A DNA stretch of 64,000 nucleotides from Alloscardovia theropitheci (GCF_004332295.1 NZ_RXLP01000004.1:124001-188000); one strand, 5' to 3'; positions 48,768 through 59,064 are shown, counted from the stretch's first letter. Numbers and translations are program-made. Notes: generated from the sequence alone by a model not told the origin.

Positions 48768-49063
48768 CTTCTACCGCCTTATACCACCATCAAGTCGTTC
48801 GAAAACATAGTATTGTTACATCACTGAGGATACACGTGTAGCTGTATCAATTTCATGTACATTAATTCATCGATATCTTTACTATCACATTAGGTTTATT
48901 TCTATATCATTGCGACTAAAAGTGTTATTACAAAACCTCAATTCTTCCAGAGCATGAGACCGTCAATGACTAAAATACCCTTTCAGATTTAACACATCGC
49001 ACCGAACAATTCATGATAATCTTTACGCGCAATATTGATGTTCGATTTTAATTATTTCTTTAT
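48768..49063. other. Noncoding stretch upstream of brnQ
   Basis: About 296 AT-rich bases hold no convincing gene or RNA. It must carry the brnQ promoter (minus strand) and the end of the 49064 gene, but no strong -10/-35 pair was recognised. Confidence 0.5.
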
Positions 49064-49492
49064 TTACCCAAATTTTAACGAATACATAGCACCAAAGAAT
49101 ATAAATAAACCATACAATGTAATGCCAGCTAAACCGAGCCCGAGCAACACTATTCCTAGTCCAACCATAACTTTTGCCCACGTATGTCGTTTACTCAATT
49201 CGACGAGAAATAGTGATAGTGATACCAAAGTCATCGGGTAAGAAATAAACATAAGTATAAGTACTGTACCCGCCATAAGTAGAGCAACCCTCGAATCAAC
49301 CGACTTGAAATCAATCACATCAAGTCGCAATAGAATTTCCACATTTACTGACAGCGTGAAGCACAAAAAATTTAGAATATACAAATATTTAAGACGATTC
49401 TTACGATGCACGATAATCATCGCCAATAACGTCACCATGAGTACTAGCGGAATCCACAAGCGAAATAGCGCATAATCATTATTTGCGATCAC
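49064..49492 (-). CDS. Hypothetical four-helix membrane protein
   Basis: A 142-residue integral membrane protein with four hydrophobic segments (ALFRLWIPLVLMVTLLAMII, KYLYILNFLCFTLSVNVEIL, ALLMAGTVLILMFISYPMTL, VMVGLGIVLLGLGLAGITLY). The start chosen is GTG 49492 because GGGGAGGA lies eight bases upstream; the open frame begins ten codons earlier at a TTG (49522), which would place this ribosome site inside the coding sequence. No family recognised. It ends the minus-strand run of unknown genes. Confidence 0.65.
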   Translation of the reverse strand: MIANNDYALFRLWIPLVLMVTLLAMIIVHRKNRLKYLYILNFLCFTLSVNVEILLRLDVIDFKSVDSRVALLMAGTVLILMFISYPMTLVSLSLFLVELSKRHTWAKVMVGLGIVLLGLGLAGITLYGLFIFFGAMYSLKFG

Positions 49493-49589
49493 AAGCTTGT
49501 CCTCCCCTACTGCGTTCAGCACAATGCATGTACATCATAATGAATCGTTTACATAACAGAAGGTTCTTGACCTCTTCGTACTATGAAAA

Positions 49590-49829
49590 TTATAGCATGT
49601 TGTGCTTCTTCATACGTTCCATGAAGATATCATTGACCACTTTAGTCATCATTTCTGTTGCTTCTGCAGAAGGCTCATCCAATTCGAATTGTTGATATAA
49701 TTCATTGAATTCGCGCTCAATCAAACGGCATGTATTAGTCGTAGCATGATTTCGAATAAAGAATGGAATCTTCTTCATATATTCCGGTTTAACCAATTCG
49801 AGAATTTTCTTATCAGCTTGGTCGCTCAT
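49590..49829 (-). CDS. Hypothetical protein, 79 residues
   Basis: A small soluble, charged, helical protein with Met/Lys-rich ends, without signal peptide or membrane helix. AAAGG precedes the ATG. It is separated from the previous gene by a hairpin (49946-49980) and may be transcribed on its own. No family recognised. Confidence 0.65.
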   Translation of the reverse strand: MSDQADKKILELVKPEYMKKIPFFIRNHATTNTCRLIEREFNELYQQFELDEPSAEATEMMTKVVNDIFMERMKKHNML

Positions 49830-49945
49830 AATAAAATGCCTTTCTTATATGTCATATCTTCTTTTGCGAATGCGCGTTTCCATATATGTCTGCACACGTT
49901 TATATACGCTTGTCATCGTAACACTTGCATTAACAAATACATACG

Positions 49946-49980
49946 ACGAAGTGGTCTCGAATTTCTTCGGACCACTTCGT
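49946..49980 (-). terminator. Hairpin after the 50011-50781 gene
   Basis: ACGAAGTGGTC (49946-49956) pairs with GACCACTTCGT (49970-49980). On the minus strand it is followed by GTATGTATTTGTT. It probably ends the operon that begins at 52269. Confidence 0.7.
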
Positions 49981-50010
49981 ATATAAATGTTTTATCTGCA
50001 AATTAATATA

Positions 50011-50781
50011 TCAGTTTTCCACTAACTCACGTACTGCATATCCAAATGAATTCGCACGATTGAAACAGATCTTCTGCCAATCCTCAGCGAGTTCTAAATT
50101 ATCAGTGAGGAAGAAATCCGGATCCATATAGCGAATGAGAATATGCTCTGAGTTTGGAAGATCGTATCCATTACCTTGACTAAAGTCAATGCCATGGCCA
50201 GTATTACGCGTCACAATAGCTTCTAACAGAGGAACGGTTAGTGAATTAGCTGGAACCTTAATATCCGGGAAGTCAAAGAATCCACCTTTTTCCTTCGTAT
50301 ATACGAGCAATGTCCCCAGTGGCATGCACTTTACACGGCGAATATCGCTGATACTTACTCGATGTTTTTTGCCACTAATGACACCATTTTCAAGACGAAT
50401 ATCTTTCTCACCCAAGGTAAATCCAAGTGTGACATTGAGACTATCTATATTGGTAGGAAAATTATTCGTCAATTTATAAGCAGCAAATGCTGTCAGAAGG
50501 CTCTTAGTTTCTTTAATATTATGCTGCCCCTCATGAGCTTTGACATCAGTGTCGATATTGGCAAGCTCCTGACCATCCATGCCGCGAAAAATTAAATTGT
50601 ATGCAACATTCGAATCTAGATAGCGGATTTGAGCAACATCACGCACATCTGAAAAGTTGACAGCAAAATTCTTCTTACCATCATTAGTTACGTATGTGAA
50701 GCCTTCTGGATGAATAGTTAAGACATATTTACCATTATCTGAGAATGTGAGATTCCCAAAAACATCCATAACAGTTTTCAT
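50011..50781 (-). CDS. Hypothetical protein, possibly two PH-like folds
   Basis: A 256-residue soluble protein. Two stretches look alike in outline: residues ~14-110 and ~125-190 each run as alternating strands followed by a helix (GKYVLTIHPEGFTYVTNDGK and GEKDIRLENGVISGKKHRVS begin them), a pattern seen in bacterial PH-like domains. The likeness is by eye. The C-terminal ~65 residues are unlike either. Ribosome site GGGAAGG. Starts 37 bases after the 50819 gene ends, same strand. No named family recognised. Confidence 0.6.
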   Translation of the reverse strand: MKTVMDVFGNLTFSDNGKYVLTIHPEGFTYVTNDGKKNFAVNFSDVRDVAQIRYLDSNVAYNLIFRGMDGQELANIDTDVKAHEGQHNIKETKSLLTAFAAYKLTNNFPTNIDSLNVTLGFTLGEKDIRLENGVISGKKHRVSISDIRRVKCMPLGTLLVYTKEKGGFFDFPDIKVPANSLTVPLLEAIVTRNTGHGIDFSQGNGYDLPNSEHILIRYMDPDFFLTDNLELAEDWQKICFNRANSFGYAVRELVEN

Positions 50782-50818
50782 TTTTAGCCTTCCCTTTTAG
50801 ACCAAATATTTAAAAATC

Positions 50819-51394
50819 TTACAGCTCCTCGTTATGAATGAGGACACTCATATATGAATTCTTTTTAGCAAAAAGTCCTGTTTCCTTATATCCCCATGCT
50901 ACAGCTGAGCAAGCTAAGCGATCTGCTTTGCGCTTTTTAACACCACGTGTGGTAATGACGATGCCCATAGGATAAAGCTCGGCGCTCAAATGGTAATACA
51001 GCTCATCAGCCTGCCCTTTATTGACGAGCTTCGTGAGATATTCAGGATTTGTGCCCCACCAGTCGGCTGGATCAAAGTCTATGCCATTCATTTCCATTTC
51101 CCCTGCGCTTAAAGAGCGAGCACATATCTCACGAATTTGTTCGAGAGTTTCTTCGGGAATTACACCATCAGTAATAGAGTAGGCATAATAAGCGCATGCA
51201 GTGCCATCTTCTTCTAGTTCCTTAAGCAGATACGCTTGGGAAACCCCACGCTTACTATACTTCTTCCATTTTTTTGCAACTTTGGAGAGTTCTTTGCCAT
51301 TATATCGTTGAGAATCCCCCGTTTCGAGAGCCTTTGTTAGCTCATCAAGATCGACATCGACCTTTTCCCAATTATCAATGAAATTAATCTGCAT
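50819..51394 (-). CDS. Hypothetical protein, 191 residues
   Basis: A charged, soluble protein without membrane segments. The N-terminus has an INFIDNWEKVDVDLDELTKA helix; a KKWKKYSKRG basic patch is at about 42-51, and the middle is Asp/Glu-rich. The ribosome site AAGGAGA lies inside the end of the preceding gene, which overlaps it by 11 bases, so the two are translationally coupled. No family recognised. Confidence 0.65.
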   Translation of the reverse strand: MQINFIDNWEKVDVDLDELTKALETGDSQRYNGKELSKVAKKWKKYSKRGVSQAYLLKELEEDGTACAYYAYSITDGVIPEETLEQIREICARSLSAGEMEMNGIDFDPADWWGTNPEYLTKLVNKGQADELYYHLSAELYPMGIVITTRGVKKRKADRLACSAVAWGYKETGLFAKKNSYMSVLIHNEEL

Positions 51395-51917
51395 ATTTTT
51401 CTCCTTGTGTGGAAATTTGTAGCGAGTTCACATTTGATTGATCTTGTAAACTAGCTTTCGGAAACTCTTGATACCCCTGTTTCGTTTCATTATCGAAAAC
51501 GAGAACTGAGTCTTGTCCAAATTCAATATGTACCCGAACCTCATAAGGACCTGTTTTACTGCGATAACCCACTTCATCACGATCTATAATGGTAAAGCTG
51601 ACAATATAATCGCCTTCCGGAAGAATGAGTGCCGGATTTAGTAATTTCCCATTAAACATATATGGGACGTCACGCCTAACTCCATGCTCATCTTCAGAAA
51701 AGACAGCTATATCTTCAAATCTGCCTAAGCCACTATGCACTTGCAGAAAAAGCTGCGGGGTCTGTGCATCGTTGCGCACTTGTTGTACAAGCTTAGTAAC
51801 GCGATTCTTACGATATCTTTTAATAAAAAGAATAATAATATTAATGTAAAACGCGATGCCAAGAATAACAATAATAACCCATGGATATTCATTTATGAAA
51901 TGAATTATGTGCTCCAT
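51384..51917 (-). CDS. Hypothetical membrane-anchored protein
   Basis: A 177-residue protein with a single N-terminal membrane helix (WVIIVILGIAFYINIIILFI, about 11-30), a basic KRYRKNR stop-transfer and a soluble beta-rich domain that faces the cytoplasm by the positive-inside rule. The start is ATG 51917, which has GAGAGGGG just upstream; the frame is open ten codons further. No family recognised. Coupled to the 50819 gene. Confidence 0.65.
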   Translation of the reverse strand: MEHIIHFINEYPWVIIVILGIAFYINIIILFIKRYRKNRVTKLVQQVRNDAQTPQLFLQVHSGLGRFEDIAVFSEDEHGVRRDVPYMFNGKLLNPALILPEGDYIVSFTIIDRDEVGYRSKTGPYEVRVHIEFGQDSVLVFDNETKQGYQEFPKASLQDQSNVNSLQISTQGEKYAD

Positions 51918-51954
51918 TGCTACCCCTCTCGCTGTACACAAATACAATTATACG

Positions 51955-52269
51955 TCATACCCACGTCAGGTGAATAATGGAAGTGTACGTTAAGATTAAG
52001 AACTCATTACCGATTAAAAGACCCGCAAGAATCCACTTCTTTCTTATAGAAACATTGGGAAAATCATAATGGAAATAGTAAGGTGCAACAGTTAGAAGAG
52101 GAAATACTGCGATTATCATTGCTATGTATATTGAGAAAGAACGACCAAGAAAGGGTACGCTAACTAACCATGCTCCCCACGTAGGAACAGCTAATTTACT
52201 AACAGTAAAAAGAATACACAAACAATGCAAGAAAAACAGATAGACAATATATAGAATTCTCCTTTTCAT
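51955..52269 (-). CDS. Hypothetical small membrane protein
   Basis: A 104-residue protein with three hydrophobic segments (ILYIVYLFFLHCLCILFTV, FSIYIAMIIAVFPLLTVAPY and WILAGLLIGNEFLILTYTSI). AAGGAGAAC precedes the ATG. First gene of the apparent operon that continues to 50011; the next gene begins 37 bases downstream. No family recognised. Confidence 0.6.
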   Translation of the reverse strand: MKRRILYIVYLFFLHCLCILFTVSKLAVPTWGAWLVSVPFLGRSFSIYIAMIIAVFPLLTVAPYYFHYDFPNVSIRKKWILAGLLIGNEFLILTYTSIIHLTWV

Positions 52270-52435
52270 TGTTCTCCTTCGGGCATTCCCTATTAGAATT
52301 CTTCATTATGGACAAAAGTAGCTTATCTATTCAGATATTGTCGCCATCAATTATATCTCACGAGAAGTGATTCTATATGTGGAGCAGCCTCTGATGAATT
52401 GGCATACTACGCAGCTAAAGCTCAGCCATTACGAA

Positions 52436-52466
52436 ATGACCTTCCACCTCAATGGTGAAAGGTCAT
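52436..52466 (-). terminator. Hairpin after guaA
   Basis: ATGACCTTCCACC (52436-52448) pairs with GGTGAAAGGTCAT (52454-52466) with one mismatch and a five-base loop. No T run on either strand. Confidence 0.55.
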
Positions 52467-52504
52467 AAACAATTCAGCGAATAGCAACACTATGCTTATT
52501 GCTA

Positions 52505-54067
52505 TTACTCCCACTCAATAGTCGCTGGCGGCTTCGAAGTAACATCCAAAACCACTCGGTTAATTTCGCGGCATTCATTGGTGATGCGTGTAGAGATTTT
52601 CGCTAAGACGTCGTAAGGCACTCGTGACCAATCAGCAGTCATCGCGTCTTCGGAAGACACGGGACGAAGAACAATTGGCGAGCCATACGTACGCTCATCA
52701 CCTTGAACACCTACAGAATGAACATCCGCAAGCAATACAACTGGGCACTGCCAGATATCGCGATCGAGACCAGCGTTAGAGAGTTCTTCACGGGCAATTG
52801 CATCTGCTTCACGCAAAACTGCCAAACGCTCGCGAGTAATCTCACCAACGATACGGATAGCAAGACCAGGACCTGGGAATGGCTGACGCCATACCATTTC
52901 CTCTGGCAGTCCTAATTCCGTACCTACTGCACGCACTTCATCTTTGAATAAAGTACGAAGTGGCTCAATAAGCGAGAACTGCAAATCATCAGGCAACCCA
53001 CCCACGTTGTGATGGCTCTTAATATTTGCTGCGCCATCACCGCCACCAGATTCAACTACATCTGGGTAAAGCGTTCCCTGTACAAGGTACTTAATTTCAG
53101 CACCCTTATCAGCAGCTTCGGCAACGATTTGACGTGTAGCTTTTTCAAAAGTACGAATGAACTTTTCGCCGATAATTTTGCGCTTACGTTCAGGTTCAGA
53201 TACACCTTCAAGAGCGCTTAAGAAATCGTCAGAAGCATCCACTGTAACTAATTTAATGCCTGTAGCTTCAACGAAGTCATGCTTAACCTGCTCAACTTCA
53301 CCTTTTCGCAGCAAGCCATGATCAACGAATACGCAGGTTAATTGATCGCCAATTGCTTTATGCACGAGAGCCGCAGCAACAGCTGAATCTACACCACCGG
53401 ATAGGCCACAGATAACCTGAGCATCACCAACTTCCTCTCGAATTTTAGCAACTTGATCTTCGATAATAGATGACGAATCCCATGAATTTGGAAGTCCTGC
53501 TTCTTTATGCAAGAAGTTCTCAATAATATCTTGTCCAAGTGGCGTGTGTTTTACCTCTGGATGCCATTGCACACCAAACAATCCGCGTTCTTTATTTGCC
53601 ATTGCAGCAACGGGTGCGCCTTCAGTATGTGCGAGAACTTTAAAACCTTCAGGAGCATCATTAACAGCAACGCCGTGACTCATCCATGTAGTCTGTTCAG
53701 CAGGAGAGCCAGTTAAGATACTTTCAGCATCGTCTATATATGCTTCAGTCTTTCCATACTCTCCCAACGCTGCTTTATCAACTACACCGCCAAGCTGATG
53801 AGCCATTACTTGGAAGCCGTAACAAATACCCAAAATTGGAATATCAAGTTCAAAAATTGCAGGATCAAGAAGCGGAGCACCCTCTACATAAACGGATGAA
53901 GGCCCTCCCGACAGGATAATTGCCTGAGGATCTTTTTCTTTTATTTGCTCTGCGGTTATAGAATGCGGAACGATTTCGGAATAGACATGAGCTTCACGCA
54001 CACGACGAGCAATAAGCTGAGCATACTGAGCACCGAAATCGACGACAAGTACTGGACCGTTGGCCAT
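52505..54067 (-). CDS. guaA: GMP synthase (glutamine-hydrolysing)
   Basis: Converts XMP to GMP with glutamine and ATP. The 520-residue protein has a class I glutamine amidotransferase domain with nucleophile ILGICYGFQ and the HPEVKH His-Glu. The ATP-pyrophosphatase domain starts at [20 protein letters not shown] (PP-loop). The C-terminal dimerisation domain contains [11 protein letters not shown] and ends [11 protein letters not shown]. Length is that of the family. A long noncoding gap separates it from the divergent xfp, a gene order common in bifidobacteria. Confidence 0.97.
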   Translation of the reverse strand: MANGPVLVVDFGAQYAQLIARRVREAHVYSEIVPHSITAEQIKEKDPQAIILSGGPSSVYVEGAPLLDPAIFELDIPILGICYGFQVMAHQLGGVVDKAALGEYGKTEAYIDDAESILTGSPAEQTTWMSHGVAVNDAPEGFKVLAHTEGAPVAAMANKERGLFGVQWHPEVKHTPLGQDIIENFLHKEAGLPNSWDSSSIIEDQVAKIREEVGDAQVICGLSGGVDSAVAAALVHKAIGDQLTCVFVDHGLLRKGEVEQVKHDFVEATGIKLVTVDASDDFLSALEGVSEPERKRKIIGEKFIRTFEKATRQIVAEAADKGAEIKYLVQGTLYPDVVESGGGDGAANIKSHHNVGGLPDDLQFSLIEPLRTLFKDEVRAVGTELGLPEEMVWRQPFPGPGLAIRIVGEITRERLAVLREADAIAREELSNAGLDRDIWQCPVVLLADVHSVGVQGDERTYGSPIVLRPVSSEDAMTADWSRVPYDVLAKISTRITNECREINRVVLDVTSKPPATIEWE

Positions 54068-54540
54068 TATGCCTCCAGGAAATCGAGGTTTATACCATAT
54101 AAATAGATAATTTATTATGCCTGTTCTTTAAGACATTAGAGTTCTCATCAATTCCAATATAAATTGGACTCGCCATAAACATTTAACTACACACGATTCA
54201 TCGGTCAGATGCACACAGAAACTGCGACACGCACACAGTTAAATAAAGAATAAAAAATATTAACATTTTCCGCACAAACGCTCCAAAAAGGAAACATTGA
54301 CGTTATGCATTGCTGTTATTGGCATATCGAGTATTTTTTAGATTTTTTTACGTAACTTATTGAAACATAAATGAACATTGGACTCATTTATTCTTAACAT
54401 TTTAACACAGAACGTACCGCCAATAAACAGATATTTCTCCATAAGTCATAACCTTCCCATAAAATTATATGCGTATGAGTAAGGCAACCGCCTAACTCTC
54501 TTAAGTAAATATGCACCTATTTGCAGGAGGCAAGGACAAT
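54068..54540. other. Long noncoding region between guaA and xfp
   Basis: About 470 AT-rich bases between divergent starts. It must hold the strong xfp promoter; a -10-like TATATG lies at 54466-54471, but its -35 position is unconvincing. An isolated TTGACG occurs near 54300. No ORF, tRNA or recognisable riboswitch is present. The length suggests a long 5' leader or multiple regulatory sites. Confidence 0.6.
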
Positions 54541-57015
54541 ATGACAAGTCCTGTAATCGGTACTCCATGGAAGAAGCTGGACGCTCCAGTTTCTGAGGAG
54601 GCTTTGGAAGGCGTAGACAAGTACTGGCGCGCTTCTAATTATCTTTCAATTGGTCAGATCTACCTTCGTAGCAATCCTTTGATGAAGGAACCATTCACCC
54701 GCGAAGATGTAAAGCATCGTCTCGTAGGTCACTGGGGTACTACACCAGGTCTGAACTTCCTCATCGGTCATATCAACCGCCTTATTGCTGATCACGGTCA
54801 GAATACTGTAATCATCATGGGACCTGGTCACGGTGGCCCTGCAGGTACTGCACAGTCTTACCTCGATGGCACCTATACTGAGTACTTCCCAGAAATCACC
54901 AAGGATGAAGCTGGCTTGCAGAAGTTCTTCCGCCAGTTCTCTTACCCAGGTGGTATCCCATCTCACTATGCACCAGAGACTCCAGGTTCTATCCACGAAG
55001 GTGGCGAGCTTGGTTACGCTCTTTCCCATGCTTACGGTGCTGTAATGAACAACCCAAGCCTCTTCGTACCAGCAATCGTTGGTGACGGTGAAGCTGAAAC
55101 TGGTCCTTTGGCTACTGGTTGGCAGTCCAACAAGCTCGTAAACCCACGCACAGATGGTATCGTTTTGCCTATCTTGCACCTTAACGGTTACAAGATTGCT
55201 AACCCAACCATCCTTGCTCGCATTTCCGATGAAGAGCTTCATGAGTTCTTCCACGGTATGGGTTATGAACCATACGAGTTCGTAGCAGGCTTCGATGACG
55301 AAGATGCAATGAGCATCCACCGTCGTTTCGCTGATCTCTTCGAGACTGTATTCGATGAGATTTGCGATATTAAGGCAACTGCTCAGACTAACGATGTAGA
55401 TCGTCCATTCTACCCAATGATCATCTTCCGTACTCCTAAGGGATGGACTTGCCCTAAGTTCATCGACGGCAAGAAGACTGAAGGTTCTTGGCGTTCTCAC
55501 CAGGTGCCATTGGCATCTGCTCGTGACACTGAGGAGCACTTCGAAGTTCTCAAGAACTGGCTCGAATCTTACAAGCCAGAGGAGCTCTTCGACGAGAACG
55601 GTGCTGTACGTCCAGAAGTTACTGCTTTCATGCCTGAAGGCGAATTGCGTATTGGTGAGAATCCAAATGCTAACGGTGGACGTATTCGTGAAGAACTTGA
55701 CCTCCCAGCTATCGAAGACTACGAAGTTAAGGAAGTTAAGGAATTCGGTCACGGTTGGGGTCAGCTCGAGGCAACTCGTAAGCTTGGTGAGTACACTCGC
55801 GACATCATCAAGCGCAACCCAGATAGCTTCCGTATCTTCGGACCTGACGAGACTGCATCTAACCGTCTCCAGGCAGCATACGAAGTTACCAAGAAGCAGT
55901 GGGACAACGGCTACCTCTCAGCACTCGTTGATGAGAACATGGCTGTTACTGGTCAGGTAACTGAGCAGCTTTCCGAGCATCAGATGGAAGGCTTCCTCGA
56001 AGCTTACCTCCTCACTGGTCGTCATGGTATCTGGAGCTCTTACGAATCCTTCGTACATGTAATCGACTCCATGCTCAACCAGCACGCTAAGTGGCTCGAA
56101 GCAACAGTTCGTGAGATTCCATGGCGTAAGCCAATCTCCTCCATGAACTTGCTTGTTTCTTCCCACGTATGGCGTCAGGATCACAACGGCTTCAGCCACC
56201 AGGATCCAGGTGTAATCGACATCCTTCTTAACAAGAACTTCAACAACGATCACGTTGTTGGCATCTACTTCCCAGTTGATTCCAACATGCTTCTTGCTGT
56301 TTCTGAGAAGGCATACAAGTCCACCAACAAGATTAACGCTATCATCGCAGGTAAGCAGCCAGCTGCTACTTGGTTGACTCTCGACGAAGCTAAGGAAGAA
56401 CTCGAGAAGGGCGCTGCTGAGTGGAAGTGGGCTTCCAACGCTGAAGGCGACGACGTTCAGATCGTTCTCGCTTCCATCGGTGATGTTCCAACTCAGGAAC
56501 TCATGGCAGCTGCTGATAAGCTCAAGGGCTACGGTATCAAGTACAAGTTCGTTAACGTTGTTGATTTGCTTGCTATTCAGAATGCTTCTGAGAATGATGA
56601 AGCTCTCTCTGATGAAGAGTTCACCGAGCTCTTCACTGCTGATAAGCCAGTTCTCATGGCATACCATGCATATGCTCGCGAGGTACGTTCCCTCATCTGG
56701 GATCGTCCAAACCACGACAACTTCAACGTACATGGTTACGAAGAGCAGGGTTCCACCACTACCCCATATGACATGGTGCGTGTGAACAACATCGATCGTT
56801 ACGAACTCACTGCTGAAGCACTTCGTGCAGTTGACGCAGACAAGTTCGCAGCAGAAATCGAAAAGCTCGAAGCATTCCGTACCGAAGCATTCCAGTTCGC
56901 TGTTGACAACGGTTACGATCACCCAGACTACACTGACTGGGTATGGTCCGGTGTCCAGACTGAAAAGCCAGGTGCTGTTTCTGCTACAGCTGCAACTGCA
57001 GGTGACAACGAGTAG
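54541..57015 (+). CDS. xfp: Xylulose-5-phosphate/fructose-6-phosphate phosphoketolase
   Basis: Key enzyme of the bifid shunt: splits Xu5P or F6P with phosphate into acetyl phosphate plus GAP or erythrose 4-phosphate, using thiamine diphosphate. The 824-residue protein has [20 protein letters not shown], the TPP motif [15 protein letters not shown] and an active-site [11 protein letters not shown]. The C-terminal domains have the [18 protein letters not shown] segment. The start is ATG 54541, with AGGAGG upstream; ten further codons ([10 protein letters not shown]) precede it without a ribosome site. Codon use is markedly biased to a small set (e.g. GCT, GTT, CTC), as expected for one of the most abundant proteins. 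Confidence 0.98.
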   Translation: MTSPVIGTPWKKLDAPVSEEALEGVDKYWRASNYLSIGQIYLRSNPLMKEPFTREDVKHRLVGHWGTTPGLNFLIGHINRLIADHGQNTVIIMGPGHGGPAGTAQSYLDGTYTEYFPEITKDEAGLQKFFRQFSYPGGIPSHYAPETPGSIHEGGELGYALSHAYGAVMNNPSLFVPAIVGDGEAETGPLATGWQSNKLVNPRTDGIVLPILHLNGYKIANPTILARISDEELHEFFHGMGYEPYEFVAGFDDEDAMSIHRRFADLFETVFDEICDIKATAQTNDVDRPFYPMIIFRTPKGWTCPKFIDGKKTEGSWRSHQVPLASARDTEEHFEVLKNWLESYKPEELFDENGAVRPEVTAFMPEGELRIGENPNANGGRIREELDLPAIEDYEVKEVKEFGHGWGQLEATRKLGEYTRDIIKRNPDSFRIFGPDETASNRLQAAYEVTKKQWDNGYLSALVDENMAVTGQVTEQLSEHQMEGFLEAYLLTGRHGIWSSYESFVHVIDSMLNQHAKWLEATVREIPWRKPISSMNLLVSSHVWRQDHNGFSHQDPGVIDILLNKNFNNDHVVGIYFPVDSNMLLAVSEKAYKSTNKINAIIAGKQPAATWLTLDEAKEELEKGAAEWKWASNAEGDDVQIVLASIGDVPTQELMAAADKLKGYGIKYKFVNVVDLLAIQNASENDEALSDEEFTELFTADKPVLMAYHAYAREVRSLIWDRPNHDNFNVHGYEEQGSTTTPYDMVRVNNIDRYELTAEALRAVDADKFAAEIEKLEAFRTEAFQFAVDNGYDHPDYTDWVWSGVQTEKPGAVSATAATAGDNE

Positions 57016-57053
57016 TTTTAGCTACACAATTGTTGCTTAGCATGTAAGCACTG

Positions 57054-57086
57054 GAGGCTCCCATCATCCGGGAGCCTCTTTCTATT
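57054..57086 (+). terminator. Rho-independent terminator of xfp
   Basis: GAGGCTCCC (57054-57062) pairs with GGGAGCCTC (57070-57078), followed by TTTCTATT. Strong intrinsic terminator. Confidence 0.9.
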
Positions 57087-57285
57087 AGCTATTAGGTTTT
57101 CTTATTATTCTCTTTCATCAATATTGCGTCTCAGTATCTACTCATTTTCCCGACTGCTTCGCTCAATTCTTGAATTTCGGTAGTGTCTTCTATATCGCTG
57201 TCTAAAATAGGATATGTTTGTTGCCTAAGCTTGTATTGATATTGTTTGCGCAATGATGTTCAAGCAATCACATAAAGGAGTAACA

Positions 57286-58968
57286 GTGAAGACTGTTTTT
57301 ATTGCTAGTCCTGAAGGACAAAACGGCCGCAATGTCGTTGCCGCTGGTGTAACTGCCGCTTTAGCGACACAGTTTACGACTGCATCCTTCCGTCCAATTG
57401 TATGTCATAAGGATACTTTTACTCAGCATCTCATTGATTTGGGTGGAGCAACTCAGACTTTTGAGCAATCTCGTGTAGTTTGCCCTAACCGTGCCACACG
57501 TGATCATGAAGCTGCACGCGGTGATATCTCACGTGCTTGGGAAACTTTCATACCATCAGTTCGCCCTGAAGCAGTCGTCATTACTGGAAGCGACCATCAT
57601 GCAGTATTTGATCCAGAAGGATTCGTTCTCGACTTACAAATTGCCGCAGATCTTCAAGCGCCAGTATTCCTTGCAATTTGCTGTATTCCTCGTAATGCAA
57701 AAGAGGTTCGCCGCACTTTAGATGCATGTATTGCCCGTACGCATAAAGCAGGAAGCTCTGTTGCTGGCGTTTTCATCACGGGCCTAGATACAAATGACGA
57801 CGAGAAATTACAGTCTCTTACACAAGAACTTGCAGATTTATCTTATCCACATTGGATTATTCCTGCTCATGCTTGTAAGGAAGCCGAAGATATCGCACCA
57901 TCTGTGCAGCTTTTCCAAAAAGCTGCTCCTACCGAGGAAATTCTTTCAGCTCTTGATACAACATTTAAGACTCCTACTACCCCATTTGCTTTCCAAGCAC
58001 AGCTGCTTACTAAAGCCGCTAACGATAAGCAAACAATTGTACTTCCTGAAGGCGAAGAAGACCGTATTATCAAGGCTGCGGATTACCTTCTCGAACGTGA
58101 TATCGTTAATCTCATTATCGTTGGTAACAGTGAAGAAATTCTCAAGCGTGCTGGCGAGTTAAATCTTAAGAATCTTTCTAAGGCACGCTTCCAATCAATG
58201 GATGATGAAGAAGTTCTTGTCCCTATGGTCGAAAAGCTTGTGGAGTTGCGCGCTCATAAGGGAATGACTGAAGAGAAAGCACGCCAAACTCTTAGTGATG
58301 CTTCCTTCTTTGGCACAATGCTTGTCGTGCTGGGCCAAGCTGATGGATTAGTTTCTGGTTCTATTAATTCCACAGCAAATACCGTTCGTCCTGCTCTTCA
58401 AGTTATAAAAACAAAACCTGGTCAGTCTCTCGTCTCAGGCGCATTCCTTATGTGCTTTGAAGATCATGTAGCTGTATTTGCAGATTGCGCGATTAATCTC
58501 AATCCTAATGCGGATCAGCTCGCACAAATCGCCTTGCAATCTGCACAAACAGCTCGCTCATTTGGAATTGAGCCACATGTAGGCATGCTCTCATACTCTA
58601 CTTTGGGCTCCGGTTCTGGCCCTGATGTTGACCTCGTTACTGAGGCAACACAGAAGGAACGTGACCTTGATCCTGAACTCAAAGTAGTAGGACCAATCCA
58701 ATTTGATGCAGCATGGTCACCAGAGGTAGCTCTCACCAAGGCACAAGGAAACGATATTGCTGGTCATGTCAACGTCTTTGTATTCCCAGACCTATCTGCT
58801 GGAAATATTGCTTATAAAGCTGTACAGCGTTCTTCTGGTGCACTTGCTATCGGACCAGTTTTGCAAGGACTCAACAAGCCAGTCAATGATTTATCGCGCG
58901 GTGCTTTGGTAGAAGATATTATCAATACTATTGCACTCACAGCAGTTTATGCTCAACAGGATAAGTAG
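57286..58968 (+). CDS. pta: Phosphate acetyltransferase
   Basis: Interconverts acetyl phosphate and acetyl-CoA. The 560-residue long-form enzyme has an N-terminal P-loop-like/DRTGG region (about 1-225, starting KTVFIASPEGQNGRN). The catalytic PTA domain follows (about 230-560), with KQTIVLPEGEEDRI, DGLVSGSINSTANTVRPALQ and VNVFVFPDLSAGNIAYK. The start is GTG 57286, supported by AAAGGAG; the open frame extends 11 codons upstream (MMFKQSHKGVT) without a site. Xfp supplies its acetyl phosphate; ackA follows it. Confidence 0.95.
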   Translation: MKTVFIASPEGQNGRNVVAAGVTAALATQFTTASFRPIVCHKDTFTQHLIDLGGATQTFEQSRVVCPNRATRDHEAARGDISRAWETFIPSVRPEAVVITGSDHHAVFDPEGFVLDLQIAADLQAPVFLAICCIPRNAKEVRRTLDACIARTHKAGSSVAGVFITGLDTNDDEKLQSLTQELADLSYPHWIIPAHACKEAEDIAPSVQLFQKAAPTEEILSALDTTFKTPTTPFAFQAQLLTKAANDKQTIVLPEGEEDRIIKAADYLLERDIVNLIIVGNSEEILKRAGELNLKNLSKARFQSMDDEEVLVPMVEKLVELRAHKGMTEEKARQTLSDASFFGTMLVVLGQADGLVSGSINSTANTVRPALQVIKTKPGQSLVSGAFLMCFEDHVAVFADCAINLNPNADQLAQIALQSAQTARSFGIEPHVGMLSYSTLGSGSGPDVDLVTEATQKERDLDPELKVVGPIQFDAAWSPEVALTKAQGNDIAGHVNVFVFPDLSAGNIAYKAVQRSSGALAIGPVLQGLNKPVNDLSRGALVEDIINTIALTAVYAQQDK

Positions 58969-58995
58969 ATTCGGCTGGTAAAAGAAAAACCATCA

Positions 58996-59064
58996 ATTAC
59001 TCGGTACGGGTTGGCAAATGTCATGCGCACTTAAAAAGTAGCCCATACCGAGTAATCTTTTTAT
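58996..59064 (+). terminator. Terminator between pta and ackA
   Basis: ATTACTCGGTACGGG (58996-59010) pairs with CCCATACCGAGTAAT (59042-59056) with one mismatch and a 31-base loop, followed by CTTTTTATT. It ends 34 bases before the ackA start codon, so it may uncouple or attenuate ackA from pta. Confidence 0.85.

Noticed and set aside
54297-54302. TTGACG as -35 box of xfp
   Set aside because: No matching -10 hexamer at 16-18 bases.
54646-55752. 368-codon minus-strand ORF under xfp
   Set aside because: Antisense shadow of strongly biased codons; no family, no ribosome site.
55918-56922. 334-codon minus-strand ORF under xfp
   Set aside because: Same explanation as the neighbouring antisense frame.
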